64,000 bases of DNA, from the NCBI GenBank assembly GCA_937951485.1, contig CALEDJ010000049.1:5246-69245 (forward strand), in the 5' to 3' direction. Below the pieces are notes generated by a model, which saw only the letters and a list, made by a program, of their open reading frames with translations, did not search any database and was not told the origin of the DNA. The position numbers and the translations under genes are program-made. Shown here one piece after another: positions 1 through 8,761 of this stretch (its first letter is position 1; each line of letters starts with the position of its first letter). The stretch comes from an uncultured bacterium (GTDB lineage: Bacteria; Hydrogenedentota; Hydrogenedentia; Hydrogenedentales; CAILVY01).

Positions 1-17
1 TCCAGGCGTTTTCCGCT

Positions 18-935
18 TCAAGCCTGCGGATACTTATAGCGTCCCGTATATAGATCGAACAGTGTCCGGTAGTATTTCATGAAGCGTTCGGGCTGCTCGT
101 TGTACTGGATTTCCGCGAGGCAGAACCCCCTGTAGTTGATGCCTTTCAGCAAATCGAACAGTTCCTGCCAGGGATACTGGTAAATGCCGATGTCCGTGAT
201 ATGGACCAGTGCGATCCAGTCTTTGAGCAAATCGAAATTGGTCTTGATGCTGCCCTGCGCGTCCTGTTCGCCGGTGTTGGAATTCCAGCAGACCAGTGCG
301 TTGGGGTGATCCGCTGCCAGAATCATCTTGCGGATATTCGCGGGGTCCGCTGATCCGCCGCCGCCATGCACTTCCATGCGGACCTCCACGCCGAGATCCG
401 CCGCAAACCGCGCCACTTCGCCCATCGCCTTCCCGATGCGCTCGCAGGTGATGTCCGGGTCCTCATCCGAGAAAAGCCGGTTGGGCCGCACCTTGATCCC
501 CGGCGCGCCCACATCCGCCGCCAGTTGCGCATAGGCCTTGCTGCCTTCCACATGCTCTCGCACCTCTTCCGGGTCCTTCGAATGATACTCATAAACGGAC
601 CCCAGCCCGGCGATGACGATCCCCGAATCCTCGAACATCTTGCGCACTTCCGTCCGCTGCGCCTTGCTTAGTTCCAACTCCACCCCGTGCGCGTGCGTCG
701 TGCGCAATTCCACCCCCTCCAGCCCCACCTCTTTGCAGAACCCGATCAGGCGCGGACAATCCATGTCCTTGCCCATGTTATAGGTCACCATCCCAAGTCT
801 CATGCATTGCTCCTTCGCCTCATGCGCAGCGGCGCCCGCCGCGGTCTGGCCCGACACCAGGGTCTGTCCTAATCCGGCGCCAATCCCCAGCGCCGACGAC
901 ATCTGCAGAAAGCGTCTTCGTGTAAGTTTATCCAC
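18..935 (-). CDS. Tat-exported sugar phosphate isomerase/epimerase-like TIM-barrel protein
   Basis: A 305-residue protein of the xylose-isomerase-like TIM-barrel superfamily. Members isomerise or epimerise sugars or sugar derivatives using a metal; the substrate cannot be told from sequence. I chose the GTG start at 935 because AAGGAG lies six bases upstream and because it puts a twin-arginine signal (TRRRFLQMSS) at residues 4-13; the frame stays open 18 codons further upstream without a signal. Typical barrel pieces follow: GMVTYNMGKDMD near the mature N-terminus, VEVRMEVHGG in the middle and LVHITDIG then CLAEIQYNE toward the end, with acidic and histidine residues placed as in metal-binding members. 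It is divergent from the SGNH hydrolase at 1236. Export of this family is common in planctomycete-like and Hydrogenedentes-like bacteria, probably for periplasmic sugar metabolism (inference). Confidence 0.8.
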   Translation of the reverse strand: MDKLTRRRFLQMSSALGIGAGLGQTLVSGQTAAGAAAHEAKEQCMRLGMVTYNMGKDMDCPRLIGFCKEVGLEGVELRTTHAHGVELELSKAQRTEVRKMFEDSGIVIAGLGSVYEYHSKDPEEVREHVEGSKAYAQLAADVGAPGIKVRPNRLFSDEDPDITCERIGKAMGEVARFAADLGVEVRMEVHGGGGSADPANIRKMILAADHPNALVCWNSNTGEQDAQGSIKTNFDLLKDWIALVHITDIGIYQYPWQELFDLLKGINYRGFCLAEIQYNEQPERFMKYYRTLFDLYTGRYKYPQA

Positions 936-1235
936 ATCACGCTCCTTCTCCGGGTTCTGCGCGCGGCGCCCAAGCGCCGCTGGCGGCATCCCCCGTGTCT
1001 CACCCCATCAGTCTGGGCATAACACGCGGCCATGTCAAGGAACAGCGCCGGAACGACACATCAGATAATGGACGCGCCCGACATATTCGGCGGGTATCTG
1101 CGGTCATTTTTCTATTGTTGCAAAACCCCTTTGGTGATAGAATATAGTAAAATCGTGAATTTTTTGAGAGGGAATCGGGATTGGGGGTATGTTTTGGCTA
1201 ACGGTCAACGCGGCTGCAGCGAAGAGGGGAGAACC
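936..1235. other. Divergent intergenic region
   Basis: About 300 bases between two divergently transcribed genes, which must hold both promoters. On the plus strand an AT-rich patch around 1117-1160 (TTGCAA, then TAGAAT and TATAGT) resembles a sigma-70 promoter, but the spacings (14 or 19 bases) are not good, so I do not call one. No repeat or RNA structure was recognised. Confidence 0.4.
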
Positions 1236-3725
1236 ATGTTTTTCAATCGCGCCACAACAAGCATTTGCATGATCATCGTGATGCTGGCCTTGCCCGTATT
1301 CGCCCAGGAGGTAAGTTTCGAGCGGCTTCGCGCGTTGGGCGACAGCCTGACCATCTGCACGCAGGGCGGGATCATGTCCGACCATCGCACGCAGGTCAAA
1401 AGTTGGGCGGTGTTGGTCGCGAATCAGATTGGCACACCGCTGCGGCTGCCGTTGCTCACGGAAATGAACCTGATCGGCCAGCAGCGCCGCATGGACTACC
1501 CCAATTACGGAACGATTGACGTCTATGCCTACAACGGCGTCAGCGTGGACGACACGTTCCAGAAGATCGCCCAGGAAATCCCCTGGTATCAGTTCGGCTG
1601 GAACCACAATCACCTTGAACTGATATTGGCGGGAAAAGCGGGACATTCCCTGTTGTCCGCTCTGGTCGCCGACAACCCGACCTTCGTGGTGGGCTTCCTG
1701 GGGTCGAATGATTTCATGAACCGCGTCATGGCCCGGGGCACCATCATGGAAGGGATTCCGACTTTGGGCCTGCTTGATGAAATAGACCCGCTCGACGCGC
1801 GGGGCATGCGGCCGCAACATCTGTTTTACAGTGATTTCAAAACCGTGGTCAGCGCCATCGCCGCGACCGGCGCCGGCATGTGCTTCGGCACCCTGCCCAT
1901 GCTGCCGGACATCCCGGGCATCCTGAACAAGCAGGAACTCACCGAATTCATCGGACCGAACCCCATGCCGGAGAACTGCCATACCAACTACACCGTCGCC
2001 GCTGCCGTGTACGGCGGATTGAAAGGCCCGGAAATCTTCGCCGATGACCGCAACTACTACACCCCGGCGGAATTACAGACCATCAACGACGCCATTGTGG
2101 GATATAACAACACGATTCGGGAACTGGCGGCTGACCCTGATCACCCCTTCGCCGTCGCCGAAACGCCCATCCAGATGCCGGAAATTATCCAGGGGACGCT
2201 GCGCGTCAATGGCTGGCGCATCAGCCACCGCATCTTCATTAATAACCTGGGCAAACCCCGCGCCAGCATCATGACCACCGACGGCGTGCACATGACCGAC
2301 ATCGGCAACGCCCTCTGCGCACAGGTCTATATCCGGGCCATCAACGATTACTACGGGACCAACATCCCGGAATTAACCGAGGAACAATTGACGCACATCC
2401 TCAACAACGATCCCTTCGTGGACAATGATGGCGATGGACGCATTGAAGGACTCACCTGCACCGTGCCCTTCCTGTCCCTCAATTTCGTTTATGGCAACCG
2501 CGCGACCGGCGATTCCAATGAGATTCCAAGAAACGCCAAGGTCCTTACCAGTTACGTCTCCCCCGATTACTGCGGCTGCATCGTCCCAAGCATCGAAGGG
2601 CCCGAATACTTCGAGGGACAGCAGGTGGTGTTGACCACGACAAACACCGCGCCTGACAGTTATTTCGTGCGCTGGGAGGGCGACCTGCCGGGAGGGACCA
2701 GTACGGAAAACCCACTGACGGTCGTCATGGATACGGACAAAACGATCGTCGCTGTTTTTACTTGCTCCGGCGCGGAAGGAGAAGGCGAGGGTGAAGGTGA
2801 AGGTGAAGGTGAAGGCGAGGGAGAAGGTGAAGGGGCGGAGCCTCCCGACTTGCTCGTCCTGCCGCCCATGTTGAACCTTGGCGAAGTGCCCATCGGTGAC
2901 TGCGCCTCAGGCATTTTCACCCTTACCAATAACAGCGATTCCCCAATCATTGGCGTGGCCACGGTTGACCCGCCGTTCATGCTGACCTCAGGATTCCTTC
3001 TCAATATCGCCCCCGGCCATTCGCACGAGACGACGGTCCGCTTCTGCGCAATGGAACCCGGTTTCTTCTCCCGGCATGTCCGGTTCCAATGGAATAACAA
3101 CAACCAGGAACACCTTGTCATGGCGGCGGCTGTTGAGGTGGAACCGGAGGGGGAAGGCGGCGAAGGCGAAGGCGAGGGGGAAGGCGAAGGGGATGGTGAA
3201 GGCGAAGGCGAAGGGGATGGTGAAGGCGAAGGCGAAGGGGAAGGTGAAGGGGAAGGCGAAGGCGAAGGGGAAGGCGAAGGCGAGGGGGAAGGTGAAGGCG
3301 AAGGCGAAGGCGAGGGGGAAGGTGAAGGGGAAGGCGAAGGCGAGGGAGAAGGCGAAGGGGAAGGCGAAGGCGAAGGCGAGGGAGAAGGCGAAGGGGAAGA
3401 CGAAGGCGAACCTGAGGTATACCATAGCGCGGATCAAAATGGAGACAATCGGATCAGCCTATCCGAACTCTTGCGCGTGATCCAGTTCTTCAACAGCGGC
3501 GGCTATCACTGCGCCGAGCCGCCGGAAAACACCGAGGATGGTTATGCGCCCGGCCCCAACCCCGCCCAACAATACTGTATTCCGCACGCGTCGGACTACA
3601 ATCCGCAGAATTGGCATATCAACCTTTCCGAATTGCTGCGTGTGATCCAGTTCTACAACTCCAACGGCTACCACTACTGCCCATGGGAGAGCACGGAGGA
3701 TAATTTCTGTCCGGGCTTGCCCTGA
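1236..3725 (+). CDS. Secreted SGNH/GDSL hydrolase with Gly-Glu linkers and dockerin-like C-terminal tag
   Basis: An 829-residue secreted protein. The ATG at 1236 follows AGAGGGGAG and begins a signal peptide ending near PVFAQ; the frame is open further upstream without a plausible leader. The catalytic part is an SGNH esterase/lipase: GDSL-type block ALGDSLT around residue 35, GSND in the third block, and DGVH around 349-352 supplying the Asp and His. A Listeria-Bacteroides/InlB-B-like repeat (RWEGDLPGG, then DTDKTIVAVF) follows, then a Gly-Glu linker, an ASH-like Ig domain (LNLGEVPIGD), a second linker of nearly 90 residues, and two dockerin-like repeats with conserved Cys and the ISLSELLRVIQF core. 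Likely a cell-surface or secreted deacylase acting on a polysaccharide or lipid ester (inference). The stop codon lies in a small hairpin and overlaps the convergent reading frame of the next gene. Confidence 0.85.
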   Translation: MFFNRATTSICMIIVMLALPVFAQEVSFERLRALGDSLTICTQGGIMSDHRTQVKSWAVLVANQIGTPLRLPLLTEMNLIGQQRRMDYPNYGTIDVYAYNGVSVDDTFQKIAQEIPWYQFGWNHNHLELILAGKAGHSLLSALVADNPTFVVGFLGSNDFMNRVMARGTIMEGIPTLGLLDEIDPLDARGMRPQHLFYSDFKTVVSAIAATGAGMCFGTLPMLPDIPGILNKQELTEFIGPNPMPENCHTNYTVAAAVYGGLKGPEIFADDRNYYTPAELQTINDAIVGYNNTIRELAADPDHPFAVAETPIQMPEIIQGTLRVNGWRISHRIFINNLGKPRASIMTTDGVHMTDIGNALCAQVYIRAINDYYGTNIPELTEEQLTHILNNDPFVDNDGDGRIEGLTCTVPFLSLNFVYGNRATGDSNEIPRNAKVLTSYVSPDYCGCIVPSIEGPEYFEGQQVVLTTTNTAPDSYFVRWEGDLPGGTSTENPLTVVMDTDKTIVAVFTCSGAEGEGEGEGEGEGEGEGEGEGAEPPDLLVLPPMLNLGEVPIGDCASGIFTLTNNSDSPIIGVATVDPPFMLTSGFLLNIAPGHSHETTVRFCAMEPGFFSRHVRFQWNNNNQEHLVMAAAVEVEPEGEGGEGEGEGEGEGDGEGEGEGDGEGEGEGEGEGEGEGEGEGEGEGEGEGEGEGEGEGEGEGEGEGEGEGEGEGEGEGEGEGEDEGEPEVYHSADQNGDNRISLSELLRVIQFFNSGGYHCAEPPENTEDGYAPGPNPAQQYCIPHASDYNPQNWHINLSELLRVIQFYNSNGYHYCPWESTEDNFCPGLP
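2775..2834 (+). repeat. Gly-Glu coding repeat, linker 1 of SGNH hydrolase
   Basis: Hexanucleotide-like repeat (GAR GGN)n encoding alternating Glu-Gly between the InlB-B-like repeat and the ASH-like domain. Both Glu codons and several Gly codons are mixed, so the array is degenerate at the DNA level while uniform at the protein level. Confidence 0.9.
3147..3410 (+). repeat. Gly-Glu coding repeat, linker 2 of SGNH hydrolase
   Basis: About 264 bases of (GAR GGN)n encoding a long acidic, flexible Glu-Gly linker with a few Asp substitutions, immediately before the dockerin-like tag. Longer sub-blocks (GAA GGC GAA GGG GAT GGT) repeat nearly exactly, which suggests recent slippage-type expansion. 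Confidence 0.95.
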
Positions 3726-6700
3726 AAAATTCAGGGAAGATGGGCCGGTTCCCGAGTAGTTGCTCAATCGCGCGGGCGATTTGCTCGCGGCGGCGCGTGA
3801 TGGGTTCGGGGTCAATGGTGAAGCGGGTGAGGTCCGCCGTGATCTCTTCGGGCACATCGAGCAGCGCCTCAAACCGCGCGCGATCTTCGGGCATCATTTT
3901 CCCCGCGTGCTGTTCGATCAGCCGGGCCAGCATGGCGAGGTATTCGTAATCCTCGATGCCGTCGCGAAGCATATCGAGGCGAATGCTGCCGACGGGCGGG
4001 TCGAGCACAGGCCGCGGCGGGTTGCCGTCGGCGGCGGCTTCGGGCGGATAGAGGAAGCGTCCGTCGCCGTTGCCCCAGGGGATGCGCGCGCCGGACGGCG
4101 TATCATAGCCGGAGGTCCAGCCCATGGGGTCCTCGTAGGGGTTCTGCGGATGATCGGGGTCGGGATAGGCGGCGCTGCTGGTCCAGTAATTCGTTTCCCA
4201 GATCAGGATGCCGTCAATGCGCCGTTGCCAGGTCTGCCACAGCCACACCCGCATTTCCGTGCCGGGATGATCAATGAACAGCGTCACATAGGGCGCTTTC
4301 GGCCCGGTGCAGACGTACCACCAGAACTTGTCCCCCGCCTTGCGGCGCTCCTCGGCGGCCGCCATGTCGAATTCCGGCGTGATCGGACACCAGATGTTCG
4401 GCCCGCCGATGAGTTCCGGCTCCACTTGCTCGGTGAGCATGCGCGGGATATCCGGAGCCGCTTCCTTGAGTTTTCGGAATCCGTTCATGACGAATTCGTA
4501 GTCCTTCGGGTCCGGTTCGTCGAACCAGTACACATACGCATAGTCCAGCCAGCCCTTTTCGCGAAGATGATCCTGGACGGCGCGGCAGTAGTTCGCGAAC
4601 GCCGCCTGATACTCCGGGGTGTCTTCGGAATAGCCCAGCAGGGTGGGTTCCGTGCGGGAGTGAAAGGTGCCCCCGCCCAGGCCGACGATTGGAATCCGGA
4701 AGGAATTGAAATGAAACCGGTCCATCGCCTCGGTCATGGCGGCGTCCCACGCCGCCCAGTCAATGCGCGGCACAAGTTGTTCGGGACGCAACGGCCCGCT
4801 GTCGCCCGGGGTCGGCCAGGACACCTGAAACGGGTCCAATGCAGCAGGGTCATATGGGGAAATGTGATGTGCGCTGAGGGCCTGGAGGTAAGACCGATAC
4901 ACGGCGCGCCGCTCATCTTCTTCCGTCACCCCGTGATAGCGAAACGCGAGCGGGGCGCTGAACCCGAAAGCCGTCGTGCACTGCTTGCGGTCCGGCAAGG
5001 TGAAGTCGAATACCTCCACTTCCAACGGGACCTCGGCGGCGTAACCTTCCGCGCGCAGGCGAATCGCGCCCGCGTGGCGCCCGGCCGCCGCGTCACGCGG
5101 CACATGGACCCGGACCCAGATCGGCTGATTGTGGTCCGCCTCGAGGTCTATCGGGCCGGCGAACGGCGGCAGGGGGTCCGGCCACAGCCCCACCGTGCCG
5201 ACGTAGTCCGTGGGGCGCGTCACGGGCACATAACGCACGCGCAGCACCTCGATCCGTTCTGCCGGGATGACCGACCCGCCGGGGCCGATCAAATCGCCGG
5301 CCGTCGGCAGGAACCCGCGCATGGACCGCGCCGGGCGGATCACCGCCTGCGCGGCCTCGGTTTCGTTGCGTGCGGCCTGGATGCGCATGGCGCGCCCCGC
5401 ATTCTTCGGAAGTGGCCGGGTCCGGCTCACTTTCCAACCCGACGCACACCACCACAGCCCCGCGTCTTCGCCGCTGTCCGGCAGCAATTCCCCGTAGGAA
5501 CTGTCATGGATCACAGAGACCTCCAGCGTCGTCTCCGCCCGGTAGGGCGACCCATCGCCGAGCGTAAATACCAGCCTGTTCGGCCCCGTTGCCGTGAGTT
5601 CATAGGGCACTTCCACCCGGTCGGCGTCGGTTCTGTGAACGGTATGGATCGTTTCAATGGTATGGTCCAATGATGAAACGGTCACGGTCGGGTGCAGCGC
5701 CCGCAAGGCTTCCATTGGTGTGATCCTTGCGACAAGCGCGTTCCTGCCGCCGGGTTCGGCATCGCCGAGGCCCACAATTTCTATTTCCAGATTCGGGTCG
5801 GTTTGAGACACCGCGACAAAGCGCGTCGCGCCCTGTGATTGCCCGGCATCACCGTCCAGCGTCGCCCGGCAGGTGTAGCCGTGAATCTGAAAAGAGCCCG
5901 GCTTGGATGGATGCCCCGGGCGCGACTCGGACTGTGACCGGAACCGCACCCATACGGCTCTGGCGGGCAGCATCTCCGCTGGAAGCGCAAAGGTTTCCGT
6001 GCTGACCCCGTGCATCACGCCCAGTTCCCGCCAGGTTTCCCCGTCGGCGCCCGCCTCAACCGCCAACTCCCCGCTGACATAATGGCCGAGATTCACTTCC
6101 ACCGTCGCCTCGGTCTGAGAGAATCCCGAAATCTCATGACAATACACCAGCATGCTGTCCACCCCGAAAATCAGGCGATTGGTGTTGAAGAAACATCCGA
6201 TATAGGCGAGTGGACGCGCATAGTTGGCGCAGGCGCTTTGCAGGGGCGCCGTGAATTCGTAGCGATTCCTGGAAACGCGCTCGCCCTCCCCCAGCGTCAA
6301 GCCGTTGATGCGGCGATGCACCGGCGCAACGCGCACCACCGAGATGTCGTCATACGCGACCGTGCCGTTCATCTCCCACTGCCCGAAGCGAATCCAATGC
6401 TGGCCGGTGCGCATCTCATTTGGAGTGACAAAGATGGACGAATATGGCTGCCATTCCCGCGTCAGCCCGCCCAAATCCCGGTTACAGAACACCGGCCCGC
6501 TGATGGCGCAACCGCCCGACCCGCCGTCAACGCGCCGCGCCTGAAAGCGCAGTTCATAGGTCGTAAACGGCTCAAGGGGCAGGTCCGCGGAATACCAGTA
6601 GTTACTCGTTCCCGGTCGTCCGTCTCCCGTCACGGACACCGCCCGCACCCCCTCCGCCGCCTCCATAAGCCACGCGCCCGCCCCGCCGGACAGCCTCCAC

Positions 6701-6834
6701 CCCGCCGGGTTGTCCCCGCCTTCCTCAAACGAAGGATTCGGCACATCCAGCGCCTGCGCGCCCGCCCATGCCGCCAACAGCAACACCGGCAGCCATACCG
6801 CAGGCCAATACCAGGTCTTCGTGCGATGCCACAT
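3619..6834 (-). CDS. DUF4091 / GH123-like secreted glycoside hydrolase
   Basis: A 1071-residue secreted protein. The ATG at 6834 follows a GAAAGGGA-type ribosome site and starts a signal peptide (WLPVLLLAAWAGAQA). Residues about 25-330 look like carbohydrate-binding or galactose-binding-like beta-sandwich modules (VPNPSFEEGGDNPAGWRLSG is typical). The rest matches the DUF4091 family related to GH123 N-acetylhexosaminidases: RNETEAAQAVIRP, VYWFDEPDPKDYEF near residue 768, and the signature LRDGIEDYEYLAML near 955. The substrate is unknown; hexosamine glycans are possible by family relationship. The natural C-terminus should lie near AIEQLLGNRP, but the frame runs on about 40 residues into the opposite strand of the SGNH hydrolase tag and stops only at 3619, an odd run-on end. 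Confidence 0.8.
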   Translation of the reverse strand: MWHRTKTWYWPAVWLPVLLLAAWAGAQALDVPNPSFEEGGDNPAGWRLSGGAGAWLMEAAEGVRAVSVTGDGRPGTSNYWYSADLPLEPFTTYELRFQARRVDGGSGGCAISGPVFCNRDLGGLTREWQPYSSIFVTPNEMRTGQHWIRFGQWEMNGTVAYDDISVVRVAPVHRRINGLTLGEGERVSRNRYEFTAPLQSACANYARPLAYIGCFFNTNRLIFGVDSMLVYCHEISGFSQTEATVEVNLGHYVSGELAVEAGADGETWRELGVMHGVSTETFALPAEMLPARAVWVRFRSQSESRPGHPSKPGSFQIHGYTCRATLDGDAGQSQGATRFVAVSQTDPNLEIEIVGLGDAEPGGRNALVARITPMEALRALHPTVTVSSLDHTIETIHTVHRTDADRVEVPYELTATGPNRLVFTLGDGSPYRAETTLEVSVIHDSSYGELLPDSGEDAGLWWCASGWKVSRTRPLPKNAGRAMRIQAARNETEAAQAVIRPARSMRGFLPTAGDLIGPGGSVIPAERIEVLRVRYVPVTRPTDYVGTVGLWPDPLPPFAGPIDLEADHNQPIWVRVHVPRDAAAGRHAGAIRLRAEGYAAEVPLEVEVFDFTLPDRKQCTTAFGFSAPLAFRYHGVTEEDERRAVYRSYLQALSAHHISPYDPAALDPFQVSWPTPGDSGPLRPEQLVPRIDWAAWDAAMTEAMDRFHFNSFRIPIVGLGGGTFHSRTEPTLLGYSEDTPEYQAAFANYCRAVQDHLREKGWLDYAYVYWFDEPDPKDYEFVMNGFRKLKEAAPDIPRMLTEQVEPELIGGPNIWCPITPEFDMAAAEERRKAGDKFWWYVCTGPKAPYVTLFIDHPGTEMRVWLWQTWQRRIDGILIWETNYWTSSAAYPDPDHPQNPYEDPMGWTSGYDTPSGARIPWGNGDGRFLYPPEAAADGNPPRPVLDPPVGSIRLDMLRDGIEDYEYLAMLARLIEQHAGKMMPEDRARFEALLDVPEEITADLTRFTIDPEPITRRREQIARAIEQLLGNRPIFPEFFRASPDRNYPPCSPMGSSGSRWSCRTGSHAAIRKG
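3721..3735. terminator. Small hairpin at convergent gene ends
   Basis: CCTGAA, loop AAA, TTCAGG: a perfect 6-bp stem overlapping the stop codon of the SGNH hydrolase gene (stop 3723-3725). It is short and lacks a strong T-run on the plus strand, so a terminator role is only possible. Confidence 0.35.
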
Positions 6835-6967
6835 GCTTTTTCCCTTTCTTCCAGGCGCAGTTCCGCTTGCAGCGCCCCAGCCGCCAAACTCCGGGGTCGA
6901 GCATACACGCTCCATCGCACTCCCGCAAGTCCTGCCTGCGCGGTCCGGGCAGGCGGCGCCTCTTTGG

Positions 6968-7018
6968 TTTGTCGGACCAGTCGGACCAGTCGAACCAGTC
7001 GGTCTAGTCCCGTCCAGT
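6968..7018. repeat. 9-bp tandem repeat array, left (unit GTCGGACCA)
   Basis: About five imperfect tandem units of GTCGGACCA (GTCGGACCA, GTCGGACCA, GTCGAACCA, GTCGGTCTA and a diverged tail). It is the reverse-complement orientation of the array at 7078-7125, so the two could pair as a long imperfect hairpin. Function unknown. Confidence 0.75.
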
Positions 7019-7077
7019 CTGACTGCGCAAAGAGAATTGAGATTATGATCCGATGTGACTTTGCCGCATCTTCCGAT

Positions 7078-7125
7078 TTGTCCAACTGGTCCGACCCGTC
7101 CGACTGGTCTGACCCGTCCGGTACC
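7078..7125. repeat. 9-bp tandem repeat array, right (unit GTCCGACTG/GTCCGACCC)
   Basis: Imperfect tandem units GTCCAACTG, GTCCGACCC, GTCCGACTG, GTCTGACCC, GTCCGG. A related array is present near 55408-55456, so this is a dispersed intergenic repeat family in this genome. Confidence 0.75.
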
Positions 7126-7184
7126 GCTTCGTCCCTGCTGTCCTTGCTGTCCTTGTCCTTGTTTGCACGCTTTCCCCCAACACG

Positions 7185-7212
7185 AAAGACCCCGCCCGAA
7201 GGCGGGGTCTTT
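7185..7212 (-). terminator. Rho-independent terminator after oxidoreductase gene
   Basis: Perfect 12-bp stem (AAAGACCCCGCC at 7185-7196, GGCGGGGTCTTT at 7201-7212) with a CGAA loop. It lies 24 bases beyond the stop of the minus-strand oxidoreductase gene. A- and T-runs flank both sides, so it could work in both directions. Confidence 0.85.
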
Positions 7213-7236
7213 TCTTCCGGCCTCTCAGCCAACCGC

Positions 7237-8592
7237 TCAGACGGGCAATTCCCAACCCTTGCGGTATTCTTTGCTCAGCAGCGTATTGGCGCTTGCGTCG
7301 TTTGTGATACGCATCTGTTTTACATCATACGTAATTTTCTTCTGCGCGAGCAGGGCGACATTGCCGAGGTTGGCGACTTCGGTCAGCGGCCCGGCATAGG
7401 AGAAATTCGACGCCGGCTGCTCGCCGGTCCTGATGCCGTCGAGCCAGTTGCGGTATGGATTCTCGCCGGGGATGCGCGGGATGGTCTGCGGGGGTTTCTG
7501 GTAGTCCTTCATGACCTCATCGGGCAGAAGGCGCGCCGCGCCGCCGTATTCGCCGGCGGTCAGGATGCCCCTTGTGCCGATGAACAGCGATCCGTTGTTG
7601 CCGTCGCCCAGTTTCTGGTCTTCCGGAACACCCGCGGGCCGGGGCGGCATCAGGCCGCCATCATACCAGTACACGTCCACCGGCCCCATGTCGGCGCGGG
7701 CCGGAAACTCGTACTTGATGATGGATTTCAGCGGCGGGCTGAGCGGGGTCATGCCCTCCTGTGTAATGGCTTCGATGGTAAAATGATCGGCTGCGCCAAG
7801 TTTCAACGACCAGAAGGCGGGATCCATGATATGGCAGGCCATATCGCCGATGGCGCCGCAGCCGAAATCCCACCATCCGCGCCACACCCACGGCACATAG
7901 GCCTCGTTGTACTCGCAGAAGGGGGCGGGACCGAGCCAAAGGTCCCAGTCCAGTGTTTCAGGAATGGGCTGCTTGGGCGGGCGTTCGGCCATGCCCTGCG
8001 GCCAGATGGGGCGGTTGGTCCAGATGTGCGCCTCTTTCACTTCGCCTATCGCGCCGCTCCAGAGCATTTCGCAAAGGTCGCGGACGCCATCACCGCAGTG
8101 GCCTTGGTTGCCCATCTGGGTGATGACCCCCGTCTTCTTGGCCATATTGGCGAGCAGCCGCGCCTCGGCGATGGTATGCGTCAGCGGCTTCTGCACATAC
8201 AGGTGTATGCCCAGATTCATCGCAAGATAAGCGGCGGGAGCGTGCGAATGGTCGGGCGTCGAGACGGTGCAGGCGTCAATTTCGTTGCCCATCTCGTCCA
8301 GCATCTTCCGATAATCTTTAAATTTCTTCGCGTTGGGAAGTCTGTAGAAGGCCTCCTCGGCGCGTTTCCAGTCCGGGTCACACAACGCCACGATATTCTC
8401 GTGCCGGCACGACATGATGTCGCCCATGCCTTTCCCGCCCGCGCCGATGCCGGCCACGTTGATTTTTTCATTCGGGGAAAGTTTTCCGGGCACAACCTTT
8501 GCCGTGTTGGTTTTGCAGCCCGTGATAACGGCCGCGGCCGTGGTCGTCGTGGCGGCCAGAAAAGCGCGCCGGGTCCATTGCTGCTCATTCAT
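7237..8592 (-). CDS. Exported Gfo/Idh/MocA-family oxidoreductase
   Basis: A 451-residue NAD(P)-dependent oxidoreductase of the Gfo/Idh/MocA family with an export signal. The N-terminus has a Tat-like motif (WTRRAFLAATTTTAA) followed by a possible lipobox ITGC. The Rossmann fold shows INVAGIGAGGKG near residue 48, and the family EKP motif appears as VQKPLTHT near residue 133 (Glu replaced by Gln). Downstream GNQGHCGDGVR and the large alpha/beta domain match the secreted members common in Planctomycetes, Verrucomicrobia and Hydrogenedentes; the substrate is probably a sugar or cyclitol but cannot be assigned. The gene stands alone and ends at a strong terminator. The upstream region holds a repeat element with inverted ends. 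Confidence 0.88.
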   Translation of the reverse strand: MNEQQWTRRAFLAATTTTAAAVITGCKTNTAKVVPGKLSPNEKINVAGIGAGGKGMGDIMSCRHENIVALCDPDWKRAEEAFYRLPNAKKFKDYRKMLDEMGNEIDACTVSTPDHSHAPAAYLAMNLGIHLYVQKPLTHTIAEARLLANMAKKTGVITQMGNQGHCGDGVRDLCEMLWSGAIGEVKEAHIWTNRPIWPQGMAERPPKQPIPETLDWDLWLGPAPFCEYNEAYVPWVWRGWWDFGCGAIGDMACHIMDPAFWSLKLGAADHFTIEAITQEGMTPLSPPLKSIIKYEFPARADMGPVDVYWYDGGLMPPRPAGVPEDQKLGDGNNGSLFIGTRGILTAGEYGGAARLLPDEVMKDYQKPPQTIPRIPGENPYRNWLDGIRTGEQPASNFSYAGPLTEVANLGNVALLAQKKITYDVKQMRITNDASANTLLSKEYRKGWELPV

Positions 8593-8761
8593 GTCACTGG
8601 TCCTCCACGGAACAAGTATGGTTTGCCGTTATGAACATTGTACTCACTATGAGCGTCACATCGGTCTTCCGCTGAAAAAATGGGGGCTTGCGCCGTTTTT
8701 CTTTGCACATGTGTCCAAGCATAATACATCGAAAGGCCATGAATCAATGCGTTTGGACCTC

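Larger units (their letters stand above)
6835..7236. other. Intergenic region with 9-bp repeat arrays and terminator
   Basis: Some 400 bases between two minus-strand genes. It holds two oppositely oriented arrays of a 9-bp repeat (6968-7018 and 7078-7125) and the terminator of the oxidoreductase gene (7185-7212). Reading frames crossing it are low-complexity (Ser-Asp-Gln repeats) and not believed. Confidence 0.7.

Noticed and set aside
1425-1440. TGGCAC...TGC sigma-54-like match
   Set aside because: The G-to-G spacing is 11 instead of 12 and it lies inside the SGNH hydrolase coding region.
3147-3410. CRISPR-like appearance of the Gly-Glu repeats
   Set aside because: Units are six bases with no spacers and translate to one continuous Glu-Gly linker in frame.
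3760-5673. Plus-strand frame of 637 codons opposite DUF4091
   Set aside because: Shadow of the minus-strand gene; Arg/Pro-rich with no motif.
6010-8634. Long plus-strand frame (874 codons) opposite the DUF4091 and oxidoreductase genes
   Set aside because: It crosses an intergenic region and two well-supported minus-strand genes and has no recognisable domain or ribosome site.
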